This document shows, one piece after another, positions 49,481-57,480 of a stretch of 57,480 nucleotides of DNA (position 1 is the first letter of the stretch; each line of letters starts with the position of its first letter). A program made the position numbers and the translations under genes. The DNA is taken from the NCBI GenBank assembly GCA_964395915.1, contig CAYNDB010000003.1, forward strand, positions 1 to 57,480. Direction: 5' to 3'. This DNA comes from CAYNDB01 sp964395915 (GTDB lineage Bacteria; Nitrospinota_A; UBA7883; JAJRTC01). The notes below the pieces were generated by a model, which ran no database searches, had not been told where the DNA came from, and was given only the letters and a program-made list of their open reading frames with translations.

Positions 49481-51076
49481 CTAGCGGACGATAGATCTTA
49501 ACGTACTCATGCGGAAGTTTTCTTTTAGGCGTCTGTAATAGTAATCGCTCGGGTTGTAGTCGTCCGAAAGGATAATAAAAGGCTCGTTTTTCGGAAACCG
49601 GAACGTTCTGAAAAGATTGTTCTCGATAGTTTTTTTAAAGTAGTCTGGTTTATCGAGATATTTTACCGACTCGATGTCTTTTTGAACGGAAGCTCCGTTG
49701 TGTGCGATTATAATAAAATTGCCGCGCCCGTTTTTATTTGAGGGGTCAAATGTGGGATAGGTCGCAACCGTGTCGAACACCCGTTCGATAGTTTTTATCA
49801 CCGAGTTTGTCATAAACCGGTCATCCTTGAGGTTGACTATGATATTCGTTAAAAGTATTCCGTTTTTGTTTAGGCGCTTCTTTATGGTTCTGATCGCCTC
49901 TATGCTGAAAAGGTGGTCGGGCATCATGCCGCCTGTGAACACGTCTGTTATAACGTAGTCATATTTTTCTTTTGTTTGCAACATGTGCTGACGGGCGTCC
50001 GCGACAATCACCTTGCCTTTTATATCGAAGTCAAAGTAAGTTTTCGCCACCTCGTATATGTGAGGGTTTATCTCCACTACGTCGACATCGAACCCCTTGC
50101 CTTCGAGCCATTTCGGGATAATGCCTATTCCAAGCCCGGCCACAAGCGTTTTTTTCCCATTCGCGCTCATGGCATACGGTAGAAATTGCATATAATAGGT
50201 GTACAGATAGGTTGAAAACCCATTTGCTTTATCCATACCACCTTGTATCAGACCGTCTGTTATCAGCAACCGGTGGCGTTGTTTTCCCTTCGACCGATCG
50301 ACGACCTGTACATTGCCGTAAAAGGTGTCCTGGCTGAAAACTTCTTTAAAAATACCATTTTTCCCTAAGGCTGGTTTGGCCGGGAAAGTGAGCGATAGCG
50401 ATAGCGCTGGCAGAAGACAAGCCAGCAGGGCAAACCATTTTTTTTTCAAGCCCACAAAATAAACAACAGACAGGAGAATAAGCCCGGAGCCTGTGAAAAA
50501 GAAAATATCCTTTATTCCGAAAATCGCGATTAAAACGAACCCGGTAAGGGCCGCCCCTACCACGCTGCCAGCCGTTGAAACCGCGTAGAACATGCCGACC
50601 GTTTTCCCGATAAGCCGCATTTCCGTGGCGGCGATCTTGATAATATATGGGGTGACGCAACCTAACAGAAAAAGCGCAGGGCCGAACAGGATAGCGGCGC
50701 TGGTAAATGCGCCGAGCCGCAGGCCAAAAGATAGGCAGATGTTAAGAACAGCTGTCTGAAAGACCGGAATCAGAAGAATAAAAAATCCGGCTGCCAGAAT
50801 GATGAAATAAAGGTAGCCCGCGCCGTTCTTTCTGTCGGCCAGGTATCCTCCAATTGCATAACCCGTCGCAAGGGCCAGTAGCGTCACAGTGATCAGAGAT
50901 GTCCAGACAAACAGGCTCACGCCGAAAAAAGGGCCTATTACCTTTGAACCGAGAACCTCCACGATCATCACCGACGCCCCTGTGGCCATCGCTGTAAATC
51001 CCAGGAAAATGGTGAACCCCCAGTCCGGCTTAACCGTGTATATTCCGGGGTTACCTTTTTCTTCAGGACCGACCAT
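49481..51076 (-). CDS. Membrane-anchored spermidine-synthase-like protein
   Basis: A 531-residue protein with an N-terminal half of about seven to eight membrane segments (about 18-235) and a C-terminal Rossmann methyltransferase-like domain (about 250-500) of the spermidine synthase type: VAGLGIGIIPKWL, VDVVEINPHIYEVA, VIVADARQHML and YDYVITDVFTGG. It lacks clear putrescine-binding residues, so substrate is unknown; such fused proteins are widespread and mostly uncharacterised. The frame opens further upstream inside mutL; I start it at the ATG at 51076, 4 bp past the mutL stop, implying coupled translation. Confidence 0.85.
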   Translation of the reverse strand: MVGPEEKGNPGIYTVKPDWGFTIFLGFTAMATGASVMIVEVLGSKVIGPFFGVSLFVWTSLITVTLLALATGYAIGGYLADRKNGAGYLYFIILAAGFFILLIPVFQTAVLNICLSFGLRLGAFTSAAILFGPALFLLGCVTPYIIKIAATEMRLIGKTVGMFYAVSTAGSVVGAALTGFVLIAIFGIKDIFFFTGSGLILLSVVYFVGLKKKWFALLACLLPALSLSLTFPAKPALGKNGIFKEVFSQDTFYGNVQVVDRSKGKQRHRLLITDGLIQGGMDKANGFSTYLYTYYMQFLPYAMSANGKKTLVAGLGIGIIPKWLEGKGFDVDVVEINPHIYEVAKTYFDFDIKGKVIVADARQHMLQTKEKYDYVITDVFTGGMMPDHLFSIEAIRTIKKRLNKNGILLTNIIVNLKDDRFMTNSVIKTIERVFDTVATYPTFDPSNKNGRGNFIIIAHNGASVQKDIESVKYLDKPDYFKKTIENNLFRTFRFPKNEPFIILSDDYNPSDYYYRRLKENFRMSTLRSIVR

Positions 51077-51080
51077 TCGA

Positions 51081-52916
51081 TTATTTTCGCAAAAACCCTT
51101 TGAGGAGATCGTCTTTCTCAATCGTCATGGCGATCGGTCTGCCATGGGGGCAAGTGTAAGGCAACTTGCATTTTTTAAGCTGTGTCACCAGCGATTCAAT
51201 CTCCTTGTTGTCGAGCGTCTGGCCCGCCTTAACCGCTCCCCTGCATGCCATGATGTTGATCGCGTCTTCCGCGATTTCGTCGAACCGGGCTTCCTTTTCG
51301 AAGCTTTCCGCCTTGTCCATTATGTCCATGACCATGGAAGTGTAGTCTTTGCCGGCAAGAAGGGCGGGGGCTGAGCGCAGCATGAAGACGCCGTTTCCGA
51401 ACTCTTCGATAAAAAAGCCTAGCCGCTTAAATTCATCCAGCCTGTTTCCCATGAACTCCGCATAACGTCCTGAAAGCTCAATTTCCATAGGGAAGAGAAG
51501 CTCCTGCGAGTCTACCTTGCTGTCGCGGTATTTCAGTGACAACTGTTCGTATAAAACCCGTTCGTGGGCGGTGTGCTGATCCAGTATCAGCGCTCTTTCC
51601 CCATCTTCCAAAATGATAAACGAACTGAATATCTGCCCGACCGGCTTGAAGTTTTCCGATATGGAGGAATCGAAATGGAGCAAGCCTGTTTCCGTCCTGG
51701 CCTCTTCCATGCCAGGGCCTTGTTCTGTTGTTTCAGCAAGGGAAGCCGCGCTTTCCCCGCTATCGAACGCCGCCACAGGCTCCGCAAAAAATCTTAACGG
51801 AGCGAATGGACGCGTTTGAATGTTGTCAGACCACGTATCCGGCTTTACCGGAACCTGCGCTTTGGCGAATACATTGTCACTTCTTTCTTTAACAATTCCA
51901 AGAGCGTCGGCAACAGCGCCCTCGACAAAAGCTTTGACTGACCTCCCGTCAACAAACCGAAGCTCAGTTTTTGTAGGACTTACATTGACATCGACTCTTT
52001 CGGGCGGGATGGTGATCCGCAGGAAAATCATCGGATGCCTGCCGCGGGGGACAAGTGACCTGTACCCTTCCGCTATGGCGAAGTTTAACATCCTGTCGCG
52101 GATGTAGCGCCCATTGACGTAAATGTATTGTGTTTCCCTGCTTGACCTCGTGGCGCTGGGTCTTGAGATATAGCCGTCTATTCGCATTCCACCGCTTTCG
52201 GAACGGATATCGGTAAGCTCCCGTAAAATATTTTGGCCGAACAGGGCGCCGATTCGCTCTCGAAACGCATCCTTTCCCTCAACCGCCGGAGCCTCCAGAG
52301 CCACGCGCCCTTCGCGGACAAGCCTGAAAGCCGTATCCGGCTTTGCCAAAGCCTGCCGGGTCACAGCCTCCTGAACGTGCGCCGATTCGACACTTTCCGA
52401 GCGAAGGAATTTGCGTCGCGCCGGTGTGTTAAAGAAAATATCCCGCGCCTGGATGCTCGTTCCCCGCACAGGGGGGGCCTCACGTACGTTTTTAAGGCTT
52501 CCTCCTTCGATTGCGACCTCTGTGCCGGCTTTCGCTCCATCCAGGCTGGTAAACAGACTCAAGCGCGACACGGAGGCGATAGACGGCAGAGCCTCACCCC
52601 TGAAACCGAGCGTGGAGACAGACTTCAGATCGTCAGCGGTTTCGATTTTGCTCGTTGCATGCCTCTCAAAAGCAAGTAAAGCGTCATCGCGTGACATTCC
52701 AACGCCATCGTCTACCACTTCGATATAAGATTTTCCGCCATTGCGGAAAATGATGGTAATGGAGGCGGCTTTTGCGTCGAGCGCGTTTTCTACAAGTTCC
52801 TTGATAATGGATGCCGGTCTCTCCACAACTTCACCGGCGGCGATCTGGTTGGCCACCTTATCCGAAAGGGGTCGGATTTTGCTAGCGGATGATACGCCTT
52901 CAGTTAAACTTTTCAT
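51081..52916 (-). CDS. mutL: DNA mismatch repair protein MutL (endonuclease type)
   Basis: A 611-residue MutL. The N-terminal GHKL ATPase shows ELVENALDAKA, VVDDGVGM and TLGFRGEALPSI; the C-terminal part carries the endonuclease motif DQHTAHERVLYE (DQHA-x2-E-x4-E form), ACRGAVKAGQ and CPHGRP. The cell thus should lack a MutH-type nicking enzyme. I use the ATG at 52916; the open frame continues to a GTG at 53009 with non-conserved sequence. It is divergent from the Hda-like gene across about 310 bp. Confidence 0.95.
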   Translation of the reverse strand: MKSLTEGVSSASKIRPLSDKVANQIAAGEVVERPASIIKELVENALDAKAASITIIFRNGGKSYIEVVDDGVGMSRDDALLAFERHATSKIETADDLKSVSTLGFRGEALPSIASVSRLSLFTSLDGAKAGTEVAIEGGSLKNVREAPPVRGTSIQARDIFFNTPARRKFLRSESVESAHVQEAVTRQALAKPDTAFRLVREGRVALEAPAVEGKDAFRERIGALFGQNILRELTDIRSESGGMRIDGYISRPSATRSSRETQYIYVNGRYIRDRMLNFAIAEGYRSLVPRGRHPMIFLRITIPPERVDVNVSPTKTELRFVDGRSVKAFVEGAVADALGIVKERSDNVFAKAQVPVKPDTWSDNIQTRPFAPLRFFAEPVAAFDSGESAASLAETTEQGPGMEEARTETGLLHFDSSISENFKPVGQIFSSFIILEDGERALILDQHTAHERVLYEQLSLKYRDSKVDSQELLFPMEIELSGRYAEFMGNRLDEFKRLGFFIEEFGNGVFMLRSAPALLAGKDYTSMVMDIMDKAESFEKEARFDEIAEDAINIMACRGAVKAGQTLDNKEIESLVTQLKKCKLPYTCPHGRPIAMTIEKDDLLKGFLRK

Positions 52917-53228
52917 TTTGGGCCAATTTCGACTATTGTATTCCGTGATAATATCCTGGTCAACAGGAGCTCTCGACTGATAGTTTGAAACGGCGCGAAA
53001 GTCTTCCACATGTTCTGTGGAAAGAATTGTTGAAAAGCGTCATTCGCAGTTGAGAAATTGTTAAATATTAAAGGCTTATAACAAATTGCTCAAAAATGAA
53101 GCGATCTTGTAACTCTTTGATTTTAATTGCTGTAAAAAATGTACAGAGTTTTCAGGCAATTGCGCTCCGGGTTCGGGCAATAGTGGATAATTATTTTCAA
53201 CAGTTAAGGAATTATTTTTGTAAAAATT
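52917..53228. other. AT-rich region between mutL and the Hda-like gene
   Basis: About 310 bp with no gene. It holds a perfect inverted repeat TTCCACA-TGTTC-TGTGGAA (53004-53022), one DnaA-box-like AGTGGATAA (53182-53190, one mismatch to the consensus) and two TTTTCAACA-type sites (53027-53036 on minus, 53194-53203 on plus). Promoters for both genes must lie here. It could be a DnaA-responsive control region; evidence is from sequence similarity only. Confidence 0.45.
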
Positions 53229-53972
53229 ATGGCAGCGCAATTAAAATTTCCTTATCCCATAGACCGGGATGACAGCTTCGATACCTTTATTCTGGACGAA
53301 AAAAATGGCGATACCGTCCGTTTATGCGAGGCTTTTGTCTCAGGAGGGGAGGGACAGCCGTCAAGCCTGGTTCTCTACGGGCCTAGAGGGTCTGGCAAGA
53401 CTCATCTCCTGGGAGCGATGGGAGCTCTTGCCAAAGAGACAATTAACGAAAGCGCCGCGCTTTATTTGGATTGCGACAAGCTGAATGAGAAAGTGAGCAG
53501 GCTTAAAACTTATGGAGAGTTGAAGGCCTATCTTGAAAGTTATGAAAAAGCCGCGTTTCTGGCGTTGGACAACCTTGACGCCGTAAGTGGAATATCCGAG
53601 GCGGAGGAACAGGTGTTTCATCTTTACAACGCCGTCACACAATCCGGAGGGCGTTTTTCCGCCGCCCTGACCGCCACTCCTTCAACGTGGCGCTTTTTAG
53701 ATGAGCTTGCCACACGGCTGTTATGGGGGCAGGTTTTAGAGTTGAAGCCTGTAGGGGATGATCAAAGGGGAAAGGTGCTTGAAAAAATGGCGAGAGATAG
53801 CGGCATGACGCTACCGGGAAATGTAGCGGCGTGGCTTATTACGCGAATCGATCGTGACCCTGAAAGCCAGCGGGAAGCGTTGGCGAGGATAGACTTGTAC
53901 TCTTTGGAAAAGGGACGTAAAGTGAGTATACAATTAATCAGGGAGGCTCTTCAGATTAACGATGGCTTCTGA
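53229..53972 (+). CDS. DnaA-like ATPase of the Hda family
   Basis: A 247-residue AAA+ protein resembling the ATPase core of DnaA but without the DNA-binding domain IV, the layout of Hda (regulator of DnaA inactivation). Visible: the N-terminal TFILDEKNGDTVRLCEA, Walker A GPRGSGKTHLL and a Walker B-like FLALDNLDAV, then an arginine-finger-type ATRLLWG and a lid domain with KMARDSGMTL. It overlaps the zinc-ribbon gene by 11 bp. The start ATG has no good Shine-Dalgarno. DnaA-box-like sites upstream fit self-control by DnaA. Confidence 0.85.
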   Translation: MAAQLKFPYPIDRDDSFDTFILDEKNGDTVRLCEAFVSGGEGQPSSLVLYGPRGSGKTHLLGAMGALAKETINESAALYLDCDKLNEKVSRLKTYGELKAYLESYEKAAFLALDNLDAVSGISEAEEQVFHLYNAVTQSGGRFSAALTATPSTWRFLDELATRLLWGQVLELKPVGDDQRGKVLEKMARDSGMTLPGNVAAWLITRIDRDPESQREALARIDLYSLEKGRKVSIQLIREALQINDGF

Positions 53973-54363
53973 TTTCGAAAGACACCGCCCCTCAAACGTC
54001 ACCAATGGATACCAGATATGCCAAAAGTGCGGTTGCCCTCACAAAATGGAGGACGCCATATGCTCTTTTTGCGGCGCAAAGCTTCTACGTAAAATATCGT
54101 TTTCTGATCGGTTAAAAAGAGCTGTGGAGAGAGCGAAGTGGCGATATAAATTAAAAGCGCCTCGCCGCTCGCCGAAATCCGTGGCTAAAAACGCGGCGTC
54201 AAAACTTGTCACACTGATTCTCGGTGTGGCGCTGACCGTAGTCGGCGGCTGGTTCCTGCTGAAAGCGTCGCAAGGCTCTGGTCTTACAGACTTTCTTGTC
54301 GGAGCGATATTCTCCATATATGGAGTTTATGCGGTGATAAATGTAGTGAGAAAAAAGGAATAG
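53962..54363 (+). CDS. Zinc-ribbon membrane protein of unknown function
   Basis: A 133-residue protein with an N-terminal zinc ribbon (CQKCGC about 20-25 and CSFCGA about 34-39), a basic linker (about 44-78) and two membrane helices (about 82-101 and 109-126). Its position, overlapping the Hda-like gene by 11 bp, suggests translational coupling. I do not recognise a family. It may anchor a DNA- or protein-binding activity at the membrane. Confidence 0.8.
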   Translation: MASDFERHRPSNVTNGYQICQKCGCPHKMEDAICSFCGAKLLRKISFSDRLKRAVERAKWRYKLKAPRRSPKSVAKNAASKLVTLILGVALTVVGGWFLLKASQGSGLTDFLVGAIFSIYGVYAVINVVRKKE

Positions 54364-54378
54364 CAAGGCGATTGCGCC

Positions 54379-55194
54379 TCACCTTATTATCAGCCCGCCG
54401 TAACCTACCACGCTTGAGTAATCACGTGTCGTATCTCCGGAAGTCTGATATTCCACAAGCTCAGCCGATGTGGCGCCCAGACGTTTGCACACATCTATGA
54501 CCACCGCTGTCGGCTGGACTCCGCACATCGAAATATTTTCTCCACGCACAACTTCCAGCAAACCTGGAGCGTCAAGAGCCTCTATTCTTTCAATCGCCAT
54601 GAGATCGAGTCTCTCGGCGGTTTGGGCTGTGACATGGTGAGAGAAGTCTGAGCTTGCGACAAGGGTTGGGTTTGCGCCTGAGCGCTTTATAGCCCTGTAT
54701 ATCCCTTCGCCAAGGTCCGGCAAGGCGCTGTCAGGTATACGAGCCATTATTATGGGAACAATTTTGACCTCACCGCAATAATGGGTCAAAAGCGGTATCT
54801 GCGTCTCCAGCGAGTGTTCATTTTCATGCGCTTTCGGGTTGTTGGTTAGCAGATCGGTTTCTTCCATTATCAGTGAGGCCAGAGTGGCGTCCACCTCCAC
54901 ATCGCCTCCGGGTGTTTTCCATGTTCCCTCGGCCATAATCGCAACAGGAGGAGCTTTTGTAAACATGCCGGAGCCATGGTTCGGCCCGATCAATATTACA
55001 GAGCCTTGCGGCGCGATCCGTGAATATACCTTGGCCGCGACGAGGCCTGAATATTGGTATCCCGCGTGTGGGGCTACAACGCCCAGGGCAGGTTGCGGGG
55101 TGGCGTCCCCTACGTCAAATTGGCTTATCTGTTCTTCTATCGCTTCGATTGTTTTGGGGTAAAACATACCGGCGACAGCGGGTAGGCGAATCAT
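54379..55194 (-). CDS. MEMO-family protein (AmmeMemoRadiSam system protein B)
   Basis: A 271-residue member of the MEMO family, a metal-binding fold related to class III extradiol dioxygenases. Typical blocks are VVAPHAGYQYSG (about 43-54), IGPNHGSGM and SSDFSHH. In many prokaryotes it stands beside AMMECR1 and a radical-SAM gene (the AmmeMemoRadiSam system); neither partner is visible here. Its biochemical role is unresolved. It converges on the zinc-ribbon gene. Confidence 0.9.
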   Translation of the reverse strand: MIRLPAVAGMFYPKTIEAIEEQISQFDVGDATPQPALGVVAPHAGYQYSGLVAAKVYSRIAPQGSVILIGPNHGSGMFTKAPPVAIMAEGTWKTPGGDVEVDATLASLIMEETDLLTNNPKAHENEHSLETQIPLLTHYCGEVKIVPIIMARIPDSALPDLGEGIYRAIKRSGANPTLVASSDFSHHVTAQTAERLDLMAIERIEALDAPGLLEVVRGENISMCGVQPTAVVIDVCKRLGATSAELVEYQTSGDTTRDYSSVVGYGGLIIR

Positions 55195-55267
55195 GGCCCC
55201 TCCATGATGGTGTCTCTATACTAATAAGATAGCCTTTTGTCCGCCAGGGTCAAGCGCGGAAACTTTA

Positions 55268-55816
55268 TTATCCGCCGCGAATTTCCGATATGGTGAAAAG
55301 CGGCTCGAATTTTATTCCACGTTTGAAAAACGCTTCACGACCACCCATTTCTCTATCGACCAGGCATATAATTCCCGCGATTTCCGCTCCGGCCTCTGTT
55401 ATCGCGTCGATCGCTTTAATGGTGGAGCCGCCAGTGCTCACCACGTCCTCCACCACAGCCACCTTGACTCCGGCCCCTATTTTCCCCTCGATCTTTTTTC
55501 CCATCCCATGGCCTTTGGACTCTTTCCTGACGATGAAATTGGCAAGAGGTTTCCCCTCCATCGCCGAGACCAGGCTTGCGGCTGTTGATATCGGAACGGA
55601 GCCCAGCTCCATCCCGCCGATGGCGGTCACATCCCATTCTTTTATCTGGTCAAATACCACCTTGCCAACAAGAAGACTTCCCTCCGCCTCCAGTGTGACC
55701 TCTTTGCAGTTGATGTAGTAGCTTGATTTTTTACCGGAAGCAAGGGTGAACACACCCTCTTTATATGCTTTCGTTTTTATAGCCTCAAGAAGCTTTGCGC
55801 GATTGTTATTTTCCAT
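55268..55816 (-). CDS. pyrE: Orotate phosphoribosyltransferase
   Basis: PyrE joins orotate with PRPP to give OMP in pyrimidine synthesis. The 182-residue protein has FTLASGKKSSYYINCK, the flexible-loop region RKESKGHGMGKKIEG and the PRPP motif VAVVEDVVSTGGSTIKAI. The length fits the short PyrE branch. The only nucleotide gene here. It lies 73 bp upstream of the MEMO-family gene on the same strand. Confidence 0.96.
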   Translation of the reverse strand: MENNNRAKLLEAIKTKAYKEGVFTLASGKKSSYYINCKEVTLEAEGSLLVGKVVFDQIKEWDVTAIGGMELGSVPISTAASLVSAMEGKPLANFIVRKESKGHGMGKKIEGKIGAGVKVAVVEDVVSTGGSTIKAIDAITEAGAEIAGIICLVDREMGGREAFFKRGIKFEPLFTISEIRGG

Positions 55817-55912
55817 AATTGTTGTAATAAACGAGGTGAAAAGTTAGGCCATATTATACATACTATGGCGCCATGAAAAAAATATTCATTTTTAGACGGC
55901 TTAAGAATCTCG

Positions 55913-56848
55913 CTAGCCGTTTTTTATAGGATGAAAAACCTTGGACACATAAGAGATAATGGCGTCTATCTGTTCGTTGGTTAACACATCTCTCCATGCC
56001 GGCATGGATGAGCCCGGGAGTCCGTTTCTTATTGTTTTCCGCATTCTGGACTTTGTCATGCTATCCATCACGGGGTCGTTCCGAAGGTCGCGCGGGTGAG
56101 GCTTTAAAAACGCTCCGATCCAATTTTTCCCGGCGCCGTTTCTGTCGTGGCAAAACGCGCAGTTTTCCTGAAACAATGTTTCTCCCATTCTCTCCTGCCC
56201 TGTCAACCCGGTGGTTTTGCTCCAGACAGCTCCTTCCTTCAGCACATGAGCGCGGTCATGGCAGCTTATGCACGATTCCATGAAGAGTTTTTTCCCGGCC
56301 AATTGTTCGGGGTTTAGCTTGTCGTCCGGTGTGTCGAGAGGTATCTCTCCTTTTGCGAATGGAAAAGCGGCGGCGTAGCGCTCATGGTTTTCCCAGCCGT
56401 TTTCCGGGGTGTGATACCAGGTGTTTTTCGCTTTGTTGCGCATAAATTCATCCCGGACAAACGTTACCACCGCTTCTATATCCTTTGGTTTAAGAACGGT
56501 TTCAAATGCGGACATTGCCGTACCGGGCTTGCCGTTACGCACTGCGGAAATCATCTCTTCACGGCCGAGCCGATCGGAGGTTATTGCTGTAAAGTCCCTT
56601 GGTTTCGGCGTCAGAAACGAGCTTGCGAGGGTTTTGGAGTCTCCAGAATAGCCATGACAGTAATAGCAATAGAAATTATATGTTTTTCTGCCTCGCTCGA
56701 TTTCCTTTTCAAGCTCTTCTTCAATGACTTTTGCGCGAGTCGGGTCAACTTTTCCCCACTCAGGTTTTTTGGATTCGGCGGCTCTCGCTAACAACGACGC
56801 CGCGATGATAAAAAAGAATATAAAACAGAAACGTAAGAGCCTTGTCAT
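55913..56848 (-). CDS. Triheme cytochrome c
   Basis: A 311-residue periplasmic protein with a signal peptide (residues 1-23) and three heme motifs: CYYCH near residue 60, CISCH near 195 and CAFCH near 232. Each sits in a class I cytochrome-like segment with a likely Met ligand (GTAMSAF, SSMPAW). It follows another cytochrome gene after 6 bp, so both belong to an electron-transfer operon extending past the window. Gene context suggests respiratory electron transfer; the terminal partner is outside the window. Confidence 0.9.
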   Translation of the reverse strand: MTRLLRFCFIFFFIIAASLLARAAESKKPEWGKVDPTRAKVIEEELEKEIERGRKTYNFYCYYCHGYSGDSKTLASSFLTPKPRDFTAITSDRLGREEMISAVRNGKPGTAMSAFETVLKPKDIEAVVTFVRDEFMRNKAKNTWYHTPENGWENHERYAAAFPFAKGEIPLDTPDDKLNPEQLAGKKLFMESCISCHDRAHVLKEGAVWSKTTGLTGQERMGETLFQENCAFCHDRNGAGKNWIGAFLKPHPRDLRNDPVMDSMTKSRMRKTIRNGLPGSSMPAWRDVLTNEQIDAIISYVSKVFHPIKNG

Positions 56849-56854
56849 GCGTTA

Positions 56855-57480
56855 TTAGGAGCCGGATACTTTTTCAGATAATTTTTTCGGCTGGATAAAT
56901 TTCTGAAAAACGTATTCCGCAACATCCGCAATCTGCTGGTCGGTCAGCACTTTATTCCATGATGGCATTTCGGAGCCTATTATACCTTTGGATATGGACT
57001 CGAACAATGTTGGCCGATTATACTTTATCCGTGAAGCCAGCAAACGAAAGTTTCTCGGCTTTGGGTTTATGAACTTCGACCTTGGCCCGTTGCCCTCTCC
57101 TTTTTTACCATGGCATACGTAGCAGTTGTTGTTAAAAAACTCGGCGCCTTTTACAGGGTCTCCAACAAGCCCTTTTACCATAGGCTTCGCCATCTTTCGT
57201 CTAACACTGGCAAGGGAAACATTCTTTTCCCCCTTTTTTCCCATGAATGTCATTCGGATGTAATCCACCACCTTTTCTATTGTGTCAATCCCAAGTCGCT
57301 CATCCCAACTAACCATTGGAGAGCCGTCTATTCCGGTTCGGACAGACTGGATCATTCTTTCCCTGGTAAGTGTCTTTATTATATCTTTCGATGTAAAGTT
57401 TCGTGGTTTTGTGCGGAGTCCCGCAGCGGCGCGGCTATTACCGTCTCCTTTGTCTCCGTGACATACGGCGCAGTTTTTTT
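56855..57480 (-). CDS. Multiheme cytochrome c, 5'-truncated
   Basis: The open frame continues to the window edge, so the start is missing. At least 208 residues are visible with two heme motifs: CAVCH close to the window edge and CYVCH in the middle, each followed by GDGN/GEGN, KPRNF and a later methionine (GSPMVSW, GSEMPSW). It has the same tandem-domain design as the triheme gene 6 bp downstream, with KPRNF corresponding to KPRDF, so the two probably arose by duplication. Confidence 0.88.
   Translation of the reverse strand, partial: KNCAVCHGDKGDGNSRAAAGLRTKPRNFTSKDIIKTLTRERMIQSVRTGIDGSPMVSWDERLGIDTIEKVVDYIRMTFMGKKGEKNVSLASVRRKMAKPMVKGLVGDPVKGAEFFNNNCYVCHGKKGEGNGPRSKFINPKPRNFRLLASRIKYNRPTLFESISKGIIGSEMPSWNKVLTDQQIADVAEYVFQKFIQPKKLSEKVSGS

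Noticed and set aside
1..57480. CRISPR arrays, tRNA, rRNA or insertion sequences
   Set aside because: No regularly spaced repeats, no T-loop/anticodon patterns and no transposase-like frames were seen; the only long direct repeats are the 55-bp assembly overlaps.

Overview
The window is a stretch of a Gram-negative bacterial chromosome. Outer-membrane machinery (LolA-type carriers, RND exporters, a beta-barrel protein, lipoproteins) and periplasmic c-type cytochromes show this. Many genes start with GTG or TTG behind good Shine-Dalgarno sites, and coding density is high. No rRNA, tRNA, CRISPR array or transposase was found. The gene mix (GH57 + DUF4912, MobB-MobA fusion, RqcH, endonuclease-type MutL, AmmeMemoRadiSam B, stand-alone MetH-activation domain) suggests an uncultured lineage near the old Deltaproteobacteria, Nitrospinota or Nitrospirota; this placement is a low-confidence inference. 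Four 100-N gaps, two flanked by exact 55-bp direct repeats, mark it as a de Bruijn graph (probably metagenomic) scaffold.

Layout. 1-1.6 kb: a truncated Fn3-like lipoprotein, a small secreted protein and a leucine-rich-repeat protein. 2-5.6 kb: ribD, a histone H1-like gene with a nested start and its own promoter/operator, trpC and a CBS-pair protein. 5.7-9 kb: GH57 glucan branching enzyme with DUF4912. 9.2-11.6 kb: coaE, maf and a degenerate phosphofructokinase-like protein. 11.7-15.2 kb: lepA, two tandem signal peptidases and a monoheme cytochrome. 15.2-18 kb, minus strand: M16 peptidase, low-molecular-weight phosphatase, double-ACT protein, peptide deformylase. 18.2-21.7 kb: MetH-activation-domain protein, an unknown exported protein and RqcH. 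21.9-26.4 kb: FlgM-like peptide, galU, hsp20, lon with an H1-like tail. 26.4-28.3 kb: mobBA fusion, a composite palindromic intergenic element, elbB. 28.4-32.7 kb: RND exporter, LolA-like protein and a metallophosphoesterase. 32.7-40.1 kb, minus strand: a TetR-controlled operon of RND exporter, LolA-like protein, beta-barrel and cNMP/rhodanese protein, followed by a paralogue of the last. 40.2-43.1 kb: yajC-secD-secF. 43.4-48.7 kb: galT-glgA-histidine kinase-response regulator. 48.8-53 kb: a nuclease-like remnant, a lipoprotein, a spermidine-synthase-like membrane protein and mutL. 53.2-55.8 kb: Hda-like ATPase, zinc-ribbon membrane protein, MEMO-family protein, pyrE. 55.9 kb to the end: multiheme cytochromes c.

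Two parts stand out. The first is the pair of RND/LolA-like modules at 28-40 kb. One is led by a TetR gene with a consensus promoter and a palindromic operator, and carries a beta-barrel plus a cNMP/rhodanese protein 12 bp downstream; together they look like an envelope transport system linking inner membrane, periplasm and outer membrane. The second is the repeated use of lysine/alanine-rich histone-like tracts: an H1-like protein fused to a separate N-terminal domain, the DUF4912 protein and the C-terminus of Lon.
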